Part shown: in pieces, positions 8,833-16,955 of the stretch
Position numbering within the stretch: the first letter of the stretch is position 1
How the letters are laid out: each line of letters begins with the position of its first letter
NCBI GenBank assembly: GCA_023245995.1
Contig: JAHFJH010000005.1
Location: 1 to 51,599 of the forward strand
Length of the DNA: 51,599 nucleotides
Reading direction: 5' to 3'
Source: Candidatus Doudnabacteria bacterium
GTDB taxonomy: Bacteria > Patescibacteriota > Doudnabacteria > UBA920
Notes under the pieces: model-generated
What the model saw: the letters and a program-made list of their open reading frames with translations, nothing else
The model's database searches: none
Told to the model about the DNA's origin: nothing
Position numbers and translations under genes: made by a program

Positions 8833-9894
8833 CTACTGTTGCTCTGGTGGTGGCAGTTTTGTAACCGCCATTAAGTAGGGGCCGGTGCTGTAGCCGGATA
8901 TGACGTCGGTCAAAATAAGTTTTTCGGGGTTGTTAAGATCCCGAGAAAATATTTTTACCGAATTTGGTCTTGCCCCTCTTGGTGCTTGGCTAGCTACTGC
9001 AACCCAGTCTCCAAAGCACGTAATACCGTAGTAGTAGGTGCTTGAGTCCAACTCGCCCTGTGCTACCAGCTCGCCGCTTTGCGCATTAAGAGCCAGTGGG
9101 AAACCAAATCCTTGGAGGGTATATACGAGGGACTTATCCTCATTTATGTCCAAGGTAAATGCACCGCCAAACTGCGGATTTAGTTTGATGACTTTAACCA
9201 CCTTGAAACTTGGTATGTCAACCACAGTGACACCGGGAGCGTATGGCGTTTCATTGGTGACGTACAGATTGTCACCAATTATTGCCATGCCTCTGGCTCC
9301 GGACATGCCTTGTATGGTGTCGGTTTCACCGGTGAGTAAGTTTATTCGATAGAGCAATCCACCTTCTTGGCTACCCGTAACGAATAGGAAGTTTTCGTCT
9401 GCTGACAGCAGGCAAAATTTTATCGCCCATTCAGCCCACCTTCCGAGTTTAACGGGAATAATGCTGGTTGTGCCGTCTACAAGATTGCAGTCGTAGACGA
9501 CATGGTCTATTTTGTCGGTGACAAACATGCGTTTGCCGTTTTTGGTTATGGCAATGCCAAACGGGCTTCCTTTTTCTGCCACGTTGGCAATTTTGGTAGA
9601 GCCTAACCGCTGAAGACTCAGTACATCAAACGCGTCTACATCTCCTTGGTCGTTGTTGTCTGCACAAGCAATGCGGACAACGCCGTTGTTAATTGAAATG
9701 CCATAGGCTTTGCCACCCATGGGAATGCTATTCATTGCAACTACCCGTCCGTTTTGAATGTCAAACACTCCTACCATAGTGCCTTGTTCGTACCCGACGA
9801 AAAGGCGATATGTATTTGGTGTTGTGCTCTGTGCACCCGCCAATTTGGTTTGCGACAGTGCAAAAATTGCGACCATCAAAAAACGTGTAAACAT
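8833..9894 (-). CDS. secreted beta-propeller (YncE/lactonase-like) protein
   Basis: start reassigned to ATG 9894 with AAAGGAG SD; signal peptide MFTRFLMVAIFALSQTKLAGAQ; repeated blade-like motifs. Confidence 0.72.
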   Translation of the reverse strand: MFTRFLMVAIFALSQTKLAGAQSTTPNTYRLFVGYEQGTMVGVFDIQNGRVVAMNSIPMGGKAYGISINNGVVRIACADNNDQGDVDAFDVLSLQRLGSTKIANVAEKGSPFGIAITKNGKRMFVTDKIDHVVYDCNLVDGTTSIIPVKLGRWAEWAIKFCLLSADENFLFVTGSQEGGLLYRINLLTGETDTIQGMSGARGMAIIGDNLYVTNETPYAPGVTVVDIPSFKVVKVIKLNPQFGGAFTLDINEDKSLVYTLQGFGFPLALNAQSGELVAQGELDSSTYYYGITCFGDWVAVASQAPRGARPNSVKIFSRDLNNPEKLILTDVISGYSTGPYLMAVTKLPPPEQQ

Positions 9895-9970
9895 TTGTAG
9901 CTCCTTTGTTGATGTGAATGTGCGGCATGTCTCGCATGTGTGCGAGTAGCATGGTTTTTCAGATATCCCT

Positions 9971-9999
9971 AACATACTCGTACGCAATACAATAGTCAA
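9971..9999 (-). promoter_or_regulatory. promoter TTGACT-17-TATGTT for the beta-propeller gene
   Basis: reverse complement of 9971-9999. Confidence 0.5.
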
Positions 10000-10078
10000 C
10001 AGAGGGATGTGATATGCATAACACAAAAGTTAAGACTAAAATTTGTAGGAAGCAAAGTGTTATTGTCCATACCACAAA

Positions 10079-10240
10079 ATGGTGCCATTGTTTGTGGTTT
10101 TGTTTGGTTTAACTTTTTTGCTTCACGCACTAAACGTGCTGGGCGACCACATAACAGCAATTGTCTGGCCGATAATCTTAATAGCTATTGGCCTTCAAAA
10201 GAATTTTGAAATGCGTTGTACATGTTGCAGTAGAATGTAG
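10079..10240 (+). CDS. small membrane protein (53 aa) ending CTCCSRM
   Basis: MVPLFVVLFGLTFLLHALNVLGDHITAIVWPIILIAIGLQKNFEMRCTCCSRM; two TM stretches; followed by a terminator hairpin. Confidence 0.7.
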   Translation: MVPLFVVLFGLTFLLHALNVLGDHITAIVWPIILIAIGLQKNFEMRCTCCSRM

Positions 10241-10253
10241 TTATTTGATGCAT

Positions 10254-10279
10254 AAACATCCTTATTGCGGGGATGTTTT
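10254..10279 (+). terminator. terminator hairpin AAACATCC...GGATGTTT
   Basis: inverted repeat + T tract. Confidence 0.65.
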
Positions 10280-10378
10280 GCTATTGCGTGTTATTGTTTA
10301 GTTTTGCTATAATAAGACGGTCAATTTATACAAAATTGATGTGTTCGGGAGTAGCTCAGCGGTAGAGCAATCGGCTGT

Positions 10379-10931
10379 CAGGTACACAATTATCTGCAAA
10401 TTTATGGTAGATAAAAGAACCTACAAAGACCGCGCCACATATTTAATTAAGGCCGTGGCTAAAAGGCGTAAATCGCTTAAAGCTCAGGCGTTGGATTATA
10501 AAGGTGGCAAATGCGCTATATGTGGATACGATAAATGCTCTAGTGCTTTAGAGTTCCATCATATAGACCCAAAACAAAAAGATTTTGGCATAGGCGAGAA
10601 AGGCTATACAAGATCTTGGGAGAAGGTGAAGCATGAATTGGATAAATGCATACTCATTTGTTCAAACTGTCACCATGAAGTGCATGCGGGTCAAGTGCAG
10701 CTTCCTTCGGTAACGATGGAATGATAACGAGGTGAATTGACTGGAAGCCGTAATCTGCCAACTGGCGGAACGGTAATCAGCAGCCAAGCTTTGACGAAAG
10801 TCATTGAAGGTTCAGAGACTATCCCTTACGGGAGTACTTCTCTAACACATGTTAGAGCGGGAAGCGCCTCGCATCCTACTTGTTAGGATGATGATATAGT
10901 CCACCCCCAGTAGAAATACTAGGACAATGTG
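10379..10931 (+). mobile_element. group I intron (subgroup IA-like, P7.1 hairpin present) inserted between anticodon positions 35 and 36
   Basis: 5' exon ends in U and intron ends in G; Q-like AATCAGCAGCCAAGC (10775-10789), R-like TTCAGAGACTA (10811-10821), S-like GATATAGTCC (10893-10902); P7 GACTA/TAGTC; P8 CATCCTA/TAGGATG; P7.1 CTCTAAC/GTTAGAG. Confidence 0.9.
10404..10724 (+). CDS. HNH homing endonuclease (intron-encoded, 106 aa)
   Basis: CAICGYDKCSSALEFHHIDPKQKDFG...CILICSNCHHEVHAG; start ATG 10404 inside the intron. Confidence 0.85.
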   Translation: MVDKRTYKDRATYLIKAVAKRRKSLKAQALDYKGGKCAICGYDKCSSALEFHHIDPKQKDFGIGEKGYTRSWEKVKHELDKCILICSNCHHEVHAGQVQLPSVTME

Positions 10932-10974
10932 TAACCGATGGGTCCTGGGTTCGAATCCCAGCTCCCGAGCCAGC

Positions 10975-11006
10975 AAAAAACCACTAACCTGTTTGGTGGT
11001 TTTTTG
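10975..11006 (+). terminator. tRNA terminator
   Basis: AAAAAACCAC...GTGGTTTTTT directly after CCA. Confidence 0.85.
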
Positions 11007-11019
11007 TTATTATTAGCCT

Positions 11020-11727
11020 ATGATTAGAAAAATTTCGGCTAATAGTCGCTACAAAGCTGAACATGACTGGCTTACAACATACCACCTGTTTTCTTTTAGT
11101 ATGTACTTTGACCGCGGCAATATGAATTTTGGTGCACTCAGGGTTTTTAACGACGACTACATACAAGGTGAAAATGGTTTTGGTGCGCACCAACATGACA
11201 ATATGGAAATTGTTACTATTGTCCACGAAGGCCAGCTTACTCATCAAGATAGCATGGGCAACACTGGAACAATTCGCAAGGGTGAAGTTCAATACATGTC
11301 AGCTGGAACAGGGGTAACTCACGCCGAGGTGAATCAGGACAAGGAGCCAATACACTTGTACCAAATTTGGATAATGCCCGATGAACAAAATGTGCAACCT
11401 CAATACGCACAGAAGGATTTTAGTAATATATCATCAAATGCCCTGGTTCCAGTTGCCTCCGGACAAAACCTGCTTGGCGCAATTCCAATCCGCACGAACT
11501 CCACTATTTACCTATGTAAGTTGGATGCAGGACATAGTATAATCCACCGGCTTGAGCATGATCGCGGACTATTTGTGTACATGAAAGAGGGCGATGTGGA
11601 AATTAATGGCACAAAATTCGAAAAGGAAGACCAAGCTAGAATTATGGACCAAGACACTATTTTGATAAAAGCCAATACCGCCACTGAATTTGTTGCTATT
11701 GATGTGCCCATGAAGCTACCAATATAG
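11020..11727 (+). CDS. pirin family protein
   Basis: GFGAHQHDNMEIVTIVHEGQLTHQDSMGN, MSAGTGVTHAEVN, HLYQIWIMP. Confidence 0.92.
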   Translation: MIRKISANSRYKAEHDWLTTYHLFSFSMYFDRGNMNFGALRVFNDDYIQGENGFGAHQHDNMEIVTIVHEGQLTHQDSMGNTGTIRKGEVQYMSAGTGVTHAEVNQDKEPIHLYQIWIMPDEQNVQPQYAQKDFSNISSNALVPVASGQNLLGAIPIRTNSTIYLCKLDAGHSIIHRLEHDRGLFVYMKEGDVEINGTKFEKEDQARIMDQDTILIKANTATEFVAIDVPMKLPI

Positions 11728-11753
11728 ATTTAGGAAATTAATTGAATTGAAAT

Positions 11754-12179
11754 ATGGCAACAATAAACCCTTGGATAAACTTTAATGGCAACGCAGAAAA
11801 AGCATTTACCTTTTACAAATCGGTGTTCGGCGGAGAGTTTGGAAGAATTGTACGGTTTAAAGACCTGGCAAGCGCTGAGTTTCCCGTACGCGAAGCAGAA
11901 GCAGAGAAAATAATGCTTATTACATTACCCATTGGTAACGGTAGTGTGCTCATGGCCAACGACGTGCCGGAAGTAATGGGCAAAGTAAATGAACGGGAAA
12001 ACCGAAGCAAAATTTCCGTAAGCGCGGAAAGCAAAGAAGAAGCGGATAAATTATTCACCGGCCTTTCTGTGGGTGGAGAAGTAGAAGGCCCAATGGGCGA
12101 CGGGCCATGGGGTTCCTATGCAGGTATGTTCCGCGACAAATACGGCATTGAGTGGATAATTGAATTTTATTTCCAATAA
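11754..12179 (+). CDS. VOC/PhnB-like protein
   Basis: INPWINFNGNAEKAFTFYKSVFGGEF, WGSYAGMFRDKYGIEWIIEF. Confidence 0.9.
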   Translation: MATINPWINFNGNAEKAFTFYKSVFGGEFGRIVRFKDLASAEFPVREAEAEKIMLITLPIGNGSVLMANDVPEVMGKVNERENRSKISVSAESKEEADKLFTGLSVGGEVEGPMGDGPWGSYAGMFRDKYGIEWIIEFYFQ

Positions 12180-12423
12180 TAGTTTCTTATTCTCCTAGGC
12201 AATGAGGGCAATATAAAATCCCTCCATACTGACAACTTCACCTCACTTTGCAAAATCGCCCATACGATAATTAGCATTGTAGCCAAAATATTTAAAAGAT
12301 TTTTTATAAACTACGCTTTTATAGAACAATAATGATAATTATGTAGTGGCTAAGTTTTCAAGTATGTAGGCTATTAACACGATATTTAAGTCTCGCGCCA
12401 ATAGCCCAGGTTAAGGAGACATG

Positions 12424-12546
12424 TTAACCACTTGGTTGTCTGTGGCCAGACGTCTCACATTTGTTTTCTACAACCCTACAGTCGCAGATCCCTCCAGTCG
12501 TTCCAGGACATTCCCTTGAGCCACAACAATCCGTTCCTTCTGGCAT
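12424..12546 (-). CDS. small Cys-rich peptide MPEGTDCCGSRECPGTTGGICDCRVVENKCETSGHRQPSG
   Basis: 40-aa ORF with strong SD AAAGGAGG (12551-12558 minus) upstream of ATG; 6 Cys; below the ORF-track length cutoff. Confidence 0.5.
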   Translation of the reverse strand: MPEGTDCCGSRECPGTTGGICDCRVVENKCETSGHRQPSG

Positions 12547-12651
12547 TAGACCTCCTTTTACCCAAAATGGGCATATAACTATGTTATCATAAAAGCAACT
12601 ATATGATGTAAATGATGTTTTGAATATACGTTTAACAGTTAATCAAATTTT

Positions 12652-13137
12652 ATGGCAGAAATAAAGACAAAGGCTACTAAGGAAAGTGTGGCCAAGTTTA
12701 TTAAGACTATTGAGCCAAAGGAAAAGCAAGTAGACAGTTTAGCTTTGCTCAAACTTTTTACAAAAGTTACCGGAGAGAAGCCGGTTATGTGGGGACCAAG
12801 CATTGTAGGCTTTGGGAAGTACAACTATAAATCTGACAAAAGGAGGCAAGAGGGTGACTGGTTTCATGTAGGGTTTTCTCCTCGCAAGCAAAACTTAACC
12901 CTGTACATTTTGGCTTGGAAGATAGAAGACCCTAAGGAGCTGTCTAAACTCGGAAAGTTTAAACGAGGCGGTGGGTGTTTATACATAAACAAACTTGCCG
13001 ATGTAGACCAGAAGGTTCTGGTAAAATTCATTAAAGAAATATACATTTACCGAAAGAAAATTCACAAAAAGGAAGAGCGGCTGCGTGACGCCCGCCCGCC
13101 AAGCAAGCCGAGTTCGCGAGGCGTTGCGGGCAGGTAA
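12652..13137 (+). CDS. DUF1801 family protein
   Basis: DSLALLKLFTKVTGEKPVMWGPSIVGFGKYNYK, WFHVGFSPRKQNLTLY, GGGCLYINKLADVD. Confidence 0.9.
   Translation: MAEIKTKATKESVAKFIKTIEPKEKQVDSLALLKLFTKVTGEKPVMWGPSIVGFGKYNYKSDKRRQEGDWFHVGFSPRKQNLTLYILAWKIEDPKELSKLGKFKRGGGCLYINKLADVDQKVLVKFIKEIYIYRKKIHKKEERLRDARPPSKPSSRGVAGR
13091..13134. repeat. GC-rich palindromic element inside the DUF1801 C-terminus
   Basis: CCCGCCCGC...GCGGGCAGG imperfect inverted repeat, far more GC-rich than its surroundings. Confidence 0.6.
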
Positions 13138-13159
13138 AAGATAAATAATCAATTAATAT

Positions 13160-13795
13160 ATGAATGAAAATATGTCCGCCAGAGGCGGATCCGCCTTTGG
13201 CGGAAGAAAAATAATTGTAATATCAATGGTTACGTTAGATGGGGTAATGCAAGCGCCGGGTGGGCGGAAGGAAGATACAAGTGGTGGGTTTAAGTATGGC
13301 GGGTGGACTGCTTCGTTCAATGACAAAGTTTTTAATAAAGCTATGGCAAACGAATTAAAGCCTGCAGATTATTTGCTTGGCAGAAAAACCTTTGAAATTT
13401 GGGAAAAGTATTGGCCAAAACACGCGGACTTTTGGCCAGGTATAAACAGCGGCACTAAGTACGTAATGAGTAGCACTAGGAAAAGTTCAGATTGGAATAA
13501 ATCTGTATTTATAAAAAATGTGGCAGATATTAAAAAGCTTAAAAAGACAAAGGGCCCAAACATTCAAGTATGGGGGAGTAGCAAGCTTATTCAAACGTTA
13601 CTCAAAAATGACTTAGTAGACGAGCTCAGACTGAAAATTTTCCCCCTAACTCTTGGCAGCGGAAAAAAGTTGTTTGGTGACGGCACAATTCCAGCAGCAC
13701 TTAAGTTAGTAGAGGGTACCATAACGCCTACTGGAATTATTTTAGCCAACTATGAGCGGAGCGGAAAAGTTAAAACAGGGAGCGTTGAAGTTTAA
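13160..13795 (+). CDS. dihydrofolate reductase family (RibD C-terminal-like) protein
   Basis: KIIVISMVTLDGVMQAPGG, LLGRKTFEIWEKYW, IQVWGSSKLIQTLLKNDLVDELRLKIFPLTLGSGKKLF. Confidence 0.92.
   Translation: MNENMSARGGSAFGGRKIIVISMVTLDGVMQAPGGRKEDTSGGFKYGGWTASFNDKVFNKAMANELKPADYLLGRKTFEIWEKYWPKHADFWPGINSGTKYVMSSTRKSSDWNKSVFIKNVADIKKLKKTKGPNIQVWGSSKLIQTLLKNDLVDELRLKIFPLTLGSGKKLFGDGTIPAALKLVEGTITPTGIILANYERSGKVKTGSVEV
13175..13204. repeat. 30-bp palindrome TCCGCCAGAGGCGGATCCGCCTTTGGCGGA inside the DHFR-like N-terminus
   Basis: inverted repeat with a single mismatched pair, read in-frame as SARGGSAFGG. Confidence 0.85.
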
Positions 13796-13798
13796 ATT

Positions 13799-14125
13799 AT
13801 GGACAATAAAAAAATATCAACTTCGCCAACTGGTGGAACAGCACATAAGCTCCCGTTGGATTTAAACAAGGCGCTTGCTTTTGATAGAAAGGCATTGGCT
13901 TTATGGGAAGACCTTACACCACTGGCACGTAATGAGTGGATATGTTGGGTGACTTTTGTAAAGAAAGAGGAGACAAGAAAGGACCATGTGAAAAGAGTAG
14001 TGAGCGAACTTAAAGAAGGCATACGCAGGCCATGTTGCTGGATGGGCTGTCCACATCGTACAGACAAACCCATAAGCCATTCGGTACAATGGGTGCTAAA
14101 CAAGCAGACTAAAAAGTTAAAATAA
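13799..14125 (+). CDS. YdeI/OmpD-associated family protein
   Basis: LPLDLNKALAFDRKALALWEDLTPLARNEWICWVTFVKKEETRKDHVKRVVSELKEGIRRPCCW. Confidence 0.82.
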   Translation: MDNKKISTSPTGGTAHKLPLDLNKALAFDRKALALWEDLTPLARNEWICWVTFVKKEETRKDHVKRVVSELKEGIRRPCCWMGCPHRTDKPISHSVQWVLNKQTKKLK

Positions 14126-14164
14126 TGTGTTGTTATAAGGTCCTGGGATTTAACATAATGAGGT

Positions 14165-14680
14165 ATGAAGAAATTTTGTATTACTTTTGCTGGGGCGGTA
14201 GGGAGTTCTAAGTCACCTATTGCTAATTATTTAAGTGGAAAGCTAAATTTGCCTGTGTTTAATAACGATATTATCCGCACCGAAGTTCAGGAGGACATGG
14301 GTAAATTTGACGAAGTAGAGTATAAAAAACGGAGAAATGAAAGAGCAGAGGCGTTGCTTAAGAGTGGTGTGTCATTTATATACGACGCCAGTGTAGACAG
14401 AGAATGGGATTTACTTAAAAAGTGGTTAATTCGGGAAAAATATAATTGGTTTATTATTAGTTTAGACTTAAGCAAGGACTTGCTTTTGAAACTTTATAAG
14501 ATAAAAGAGTATGCAGATGCACAACAGAGGTTGGAACAACTTTTTCTTGAACATCAAGTTTTTCTTGATAAGTATTCTAAAGAGGTTGGTGTGCATATTA
14601 CTGATGAGCAATTTTACAGTAGGTTGAGCGTTGCATATATAGCGGTCAAAGAGTCAATTACTACTCATGCTAAGCTTTAG
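14165..14680 (+). CDS. P-loop kinase-like protein
   Basis: ITFAGAVGSSKSPIANYLSGKLNLPVFNNDIIRTEV. Confidence 0.7.
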   Translation: MKKFCITFAGAVGSSKSPIANYLSGKLNLPVFNNDIIRTEVQEDMGKFDEVEYKKRRNERAEALLKSGVSFIYDASVDREWDLLKKWLIREKYNWFIISLDLSKDLLLKLYKIKEYADAQQRLEQLFLEHQVFLDKYSKEVGVHITDEQFYSRLSVAYIAVKESITTHAKL

Positions 14681-14714
14681 TTATAAGCTAGTAATGGCGT
14701 TTAGGTGTAATATA

Positions 14715-14818
14715 TAAGTATATAATTAACAAGTTAAATTTATGTCACATGGTATGCACAAAGAGGGTGGAAGAGCGGTATATGGTCTTGGGTTTATTGG
14801 CGCCGCTATTTATTTTTT
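14715..14818 (+). repeat. direct repeat copy 1 (upstream region plus truncated start of the small membrane protein gene)
   Basis: near-identical to 15881-15984. Confidence 0.92.
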
Positions 14819-14853
14819 TGATAAAATAATATATGAATCAAGAAACTCAAAAT
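14742..14853 (+). pseudogene. truncated copy of the small membrane protein (MSHGMHKEGGRAVYGLGFIGAAIYFFDKI...)
   Basis: matches the N-terminus of 15908-16087 then diverges. Confidence 0.7.
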
Positions 14854-15840
14854 GAAGAAGCAGAAGTTCCAAAAAAGCAGAAGCGTCGTTTTTTAAAGTG
14901 GCTTGGTAGGTTTGTAATATTGGTTATTATTTTTATCTTAGTCGGCGCAGTCTATGAACCTATTGCAGAAAAACGAGACGCGAAAGCTCACCCGCCAACA
15001 GGGCAAATGGTAGACGTAGGCGGGTACAAGTTGCACATTCGTTGTACAGGAGTGGGTGGGCCTACAGTAGTTATTGAGTCCGGCTGGGGTGATTTTTCTT
15101 CCTCTTGGGCTTGGGTACAGCCAGAAGTTGCAAAGACCACTCGTGTTTGTACCTACGACAGGGCGGGTACGGGATGGAGTGAACTTAGTCCAGAACCTAG
15201 AACCGCAAGAGTGTTTGCTCGTGAGCTACACACACTCCTTGGCAAAGCGGGTGAAGCTGGGCCATATGTTTTAGTAGGACACTCACTTGGTGGGTACACA
15301 ATGCGTGTGTATGCTCACGACTACGAAAGCGAAGTTGCAGGGTTGGTTTTGGTAGACGCTCAAGCTTTGCCAACTAAAAATATTGAAAACCCAACGCCCG
15401 CTCCAAAACCGAATAAGAGTTCATTTCCTGCGTGGTTGGCCCGCGTAGGTATGGCGAGGTTGCTTGCCGGTCCACTTGGTGCTATACGCAATTTGCCTGC
15501 AAAAGATAAGTCGGACTATAGGGCTATTGCGGTAACTCCTCGTTATGTTCAAACTTTTTTTGACGAAGGTAGGGGCATGTCCGAAGGCGGTGCTGAAGCA
15601 AGAAGTGTTACCACGCTTGGAGCTTTGCCGTTAATTGTTTTATCCCGAGGTAAAGACCAAGATGCTGCTTGGGCCACTTCGCAGGCAGAATATCTTAAGT
15701 TGTCTACAAATGGTCAGCAGGTTTTTGCAGACAAGAGTGGCCACGAAATTATGATAGAACAGCCAGAAGCCGCTATTTCGTCTATTATAAAAATGGTAGA
15801 GCAGGTTCGTTCAGCTAACCAGAAAAATATCGTTCAGTAA
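14833..15840 (+). CDS. alpha/beta hydrolase with N-terminal TM anchor
   Basis: VGHSLGGYTMRVYAHDY, VDAQ, DKSGHEIMIEQPE. Confidence 0.9.
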   Translation: MNQETQNEEAEVPKKQKRRFLKWLGRFVILVIIFILVGAVYEPIAEKRDAKAHPPTGQMVDVGGYKLHIRCTGVGGPTVVIESGWGDFSSSWAWVQPEVAKTTRVCTYDRAGTGWSELSPEPRTARVFARELHTLLGKAGEAGPYVLVGHSLGGYTMRVYAHDYESEVAGLVLVDAQALPTKNIENPTPAPKPNKSSFPAWLARVGMARLLAGPLGAIRNLPAKDKSDYRAIAVTPRYVQTFFDEGRGMSEGGAEARSVTTLGALPLIVLSRGKDQDAAWATSQAEYLKLSTNGQQVFADKSGHEIMIEQPEAAISSIIKMVEQVRSANQKNIVQ

Positions 15841-15880
15841 TTAATATAGAGTAGCAAGCAACGGCTCTAGGAGTAAAATT

Positions 15881-15984
15881 TAAGTATATAATTAACAAGT
15901 TAAATTTATGTCACATGGTATGCACAAAGAGGGTGGAAGTGCGGTATATGGTCTTGGGTTTATTGGCGCCGCTATTTATTTTAT
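15881..15984 (+). repeat. direct repeat copy 2
   Basis: near-identical to 14715-14818. Confidence 0.92.
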
Positions 15985-16087
15985 TAGCCATGCCGCCAGT
16001 TTTTGGTTGGGTGTGTTAGGTTTTTTAAAGGCCATAGTTTGGCCGGCTATTTTGGTGTATGAGGTCTTGTTAAGGCTATATAAATAA
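15908..16087 (+). CDS. small membrane protein (59 aa)
   Basis: MSHGMHKEGGSAVYGLGFIGAAIYFISHAASFWLGVLGFLKAIVWPAILVYEVLLRLYK; missed by length cutoff. Confidence 0.8.
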   Translation: MSHGMHKEGGSAVYGLGFIGAAIYFISHAASFWLGVLGFLKAIVWPAILVYEVLLRLYK

Positions 16088-16144
16088 TATTTTGGGAGCG
16101 AGTGTTCTGGTTTTTTTCAGTAGGGTTATTAAGAGAGATAATAT

Positions 16145-16474
16145 ATGGAACAAGAATTTAAAAAAGAAATTTTGTCTGAAGGCTCTGGGGTGGAAGCTAA
16201 AGCAGGCGACACTGTTGCTGTACACTATACTGGTACTTTGGAAAACGGAAGTAAGTTTGACTCTAGTTTAGACCGTGGCACGCCTTTCCAGTTTCCTCTT
16301 GGCGCTGGTATGGTTATAAAAGGCTGGGACCAAGGTGTTGCTGGTATGAAGGTGGGCGAGAAGGTTAAACTAACTATTCCGGCAAGTATGGGGTATGGGG
16401 AGTACGGACACCCGCCGGTTATTCCCGGAAATGCTACGCTTATTTTTGAAGTTGAACTGTTAAAAATTAATTAA
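16145..16474 (+). CDS. FKBP-type peptidyl-prolyl cis-trans isomerase
   Basis: [50 protein letters not shown]. Confidence 0.96.
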   Translation: MEQEFKKEILSEGSGVEAKAGDTVAVHYTGTLENGSKFDSSLDRGTPFQFPLGAGMVIKGWDQGVAGMKVGEKVKLTIPASMGYGEYGHPPVIPGNATLIFEVELLKIN

Positions 16475-16505
16475 ACGCTAGTTTGTTTGGCAAGATGAAA
16501 TATTT

Positions 16506-16955
16506 ATGTCTGAAACCCTAGAATCTGGCAAAGTGCCGAATGCAGAAGAGTTAGACGAAGACGGCTTAACAGTGGCAGAACGAGAGTTCGCTGTTGGCAT
16601 GTTAAGCGTGGTAGAAAAAATTGTTCCGCCAAGTGAACGCAGGGACAGCGCCAAAGAAGTAGCCGAGCTAGAAGATTTACTTTCGGCATTTGAAGCAGAA
16701 CAGCCTTTGGAGGAGTTACGGTCCATACAGACTCTTACGCAGGAAGAAGCCACTCAGCACCCAACATGGAGAGCTGCCCAAACAGCCATAGCGCCTATTG
16801 TGCGTTTGTTGTATGTTTTAAATGCAGAAACTAATATTGCCACCGAAACATATGAAGCGCTATATGCACGGTATTTACCTTTATCGAAGGCGTTAGGGAT
16901 AATTAGCACAGGCGACACATTAAGGCACGAAAAAATTTATGCAAAAAATAGTTAG
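16506..16955 (+). CDS. hypothetical acidic protein
   Basis: intact ORF, overlaps the next start by 17 nt. Confidence 0.7.
   Translation: MSETLESGKVPNAEELDEDGLTVAEREFAVGMLSVVEKIVPPSERRDSAKEVAELEDLLSAFEAEQPLEELRSIQTLTQEEATQHPTWRAAQTAIAPIVRLLYVLNAETNIATETYEALYARYLPLSKALGIISTGDTLRHEKIYAKNS

Larger units (their letters stand above)
10345..10972 (+). tRNA. tRNA-Asn(GUU) interrupted by a group I intron; exons 10345-10378 and 10932-10972 (CCA encoded)
   Basis: exon join gives TCGGGAG TA GCTC AGCGGTA GAGC A ATCGG CTGTTAA CCGAT GGGTC CTGGG TTCGAAT CCCAG CTCCCGA G CCA: full cloverleaf, loop CUGUUAA, G73. Confidence 0.9.

Noticed and set aside
10009-10209. 66-aa ORF in the track
   Set aside because: The alternative frame 10079-10240 encodes a much more protein-like small membrane protein with its own terminator.
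10370-10390. Reading the split tRNA as tRNA-Asp(GUC)
   Set aside because: The unspliced 5' side shows GTC, but using the group I rule (U before, G at intron end) gives CUGUUAA, the canonical Asn loop, with G73.
10341-10403. N-terminal extension of the HNH ORF in the track (MFGSSSAVEQSAVRYTIICKF)
   Set aside because: It reads through the tRNA 5' exon; the internal ATG at 10404 is the sensible start.
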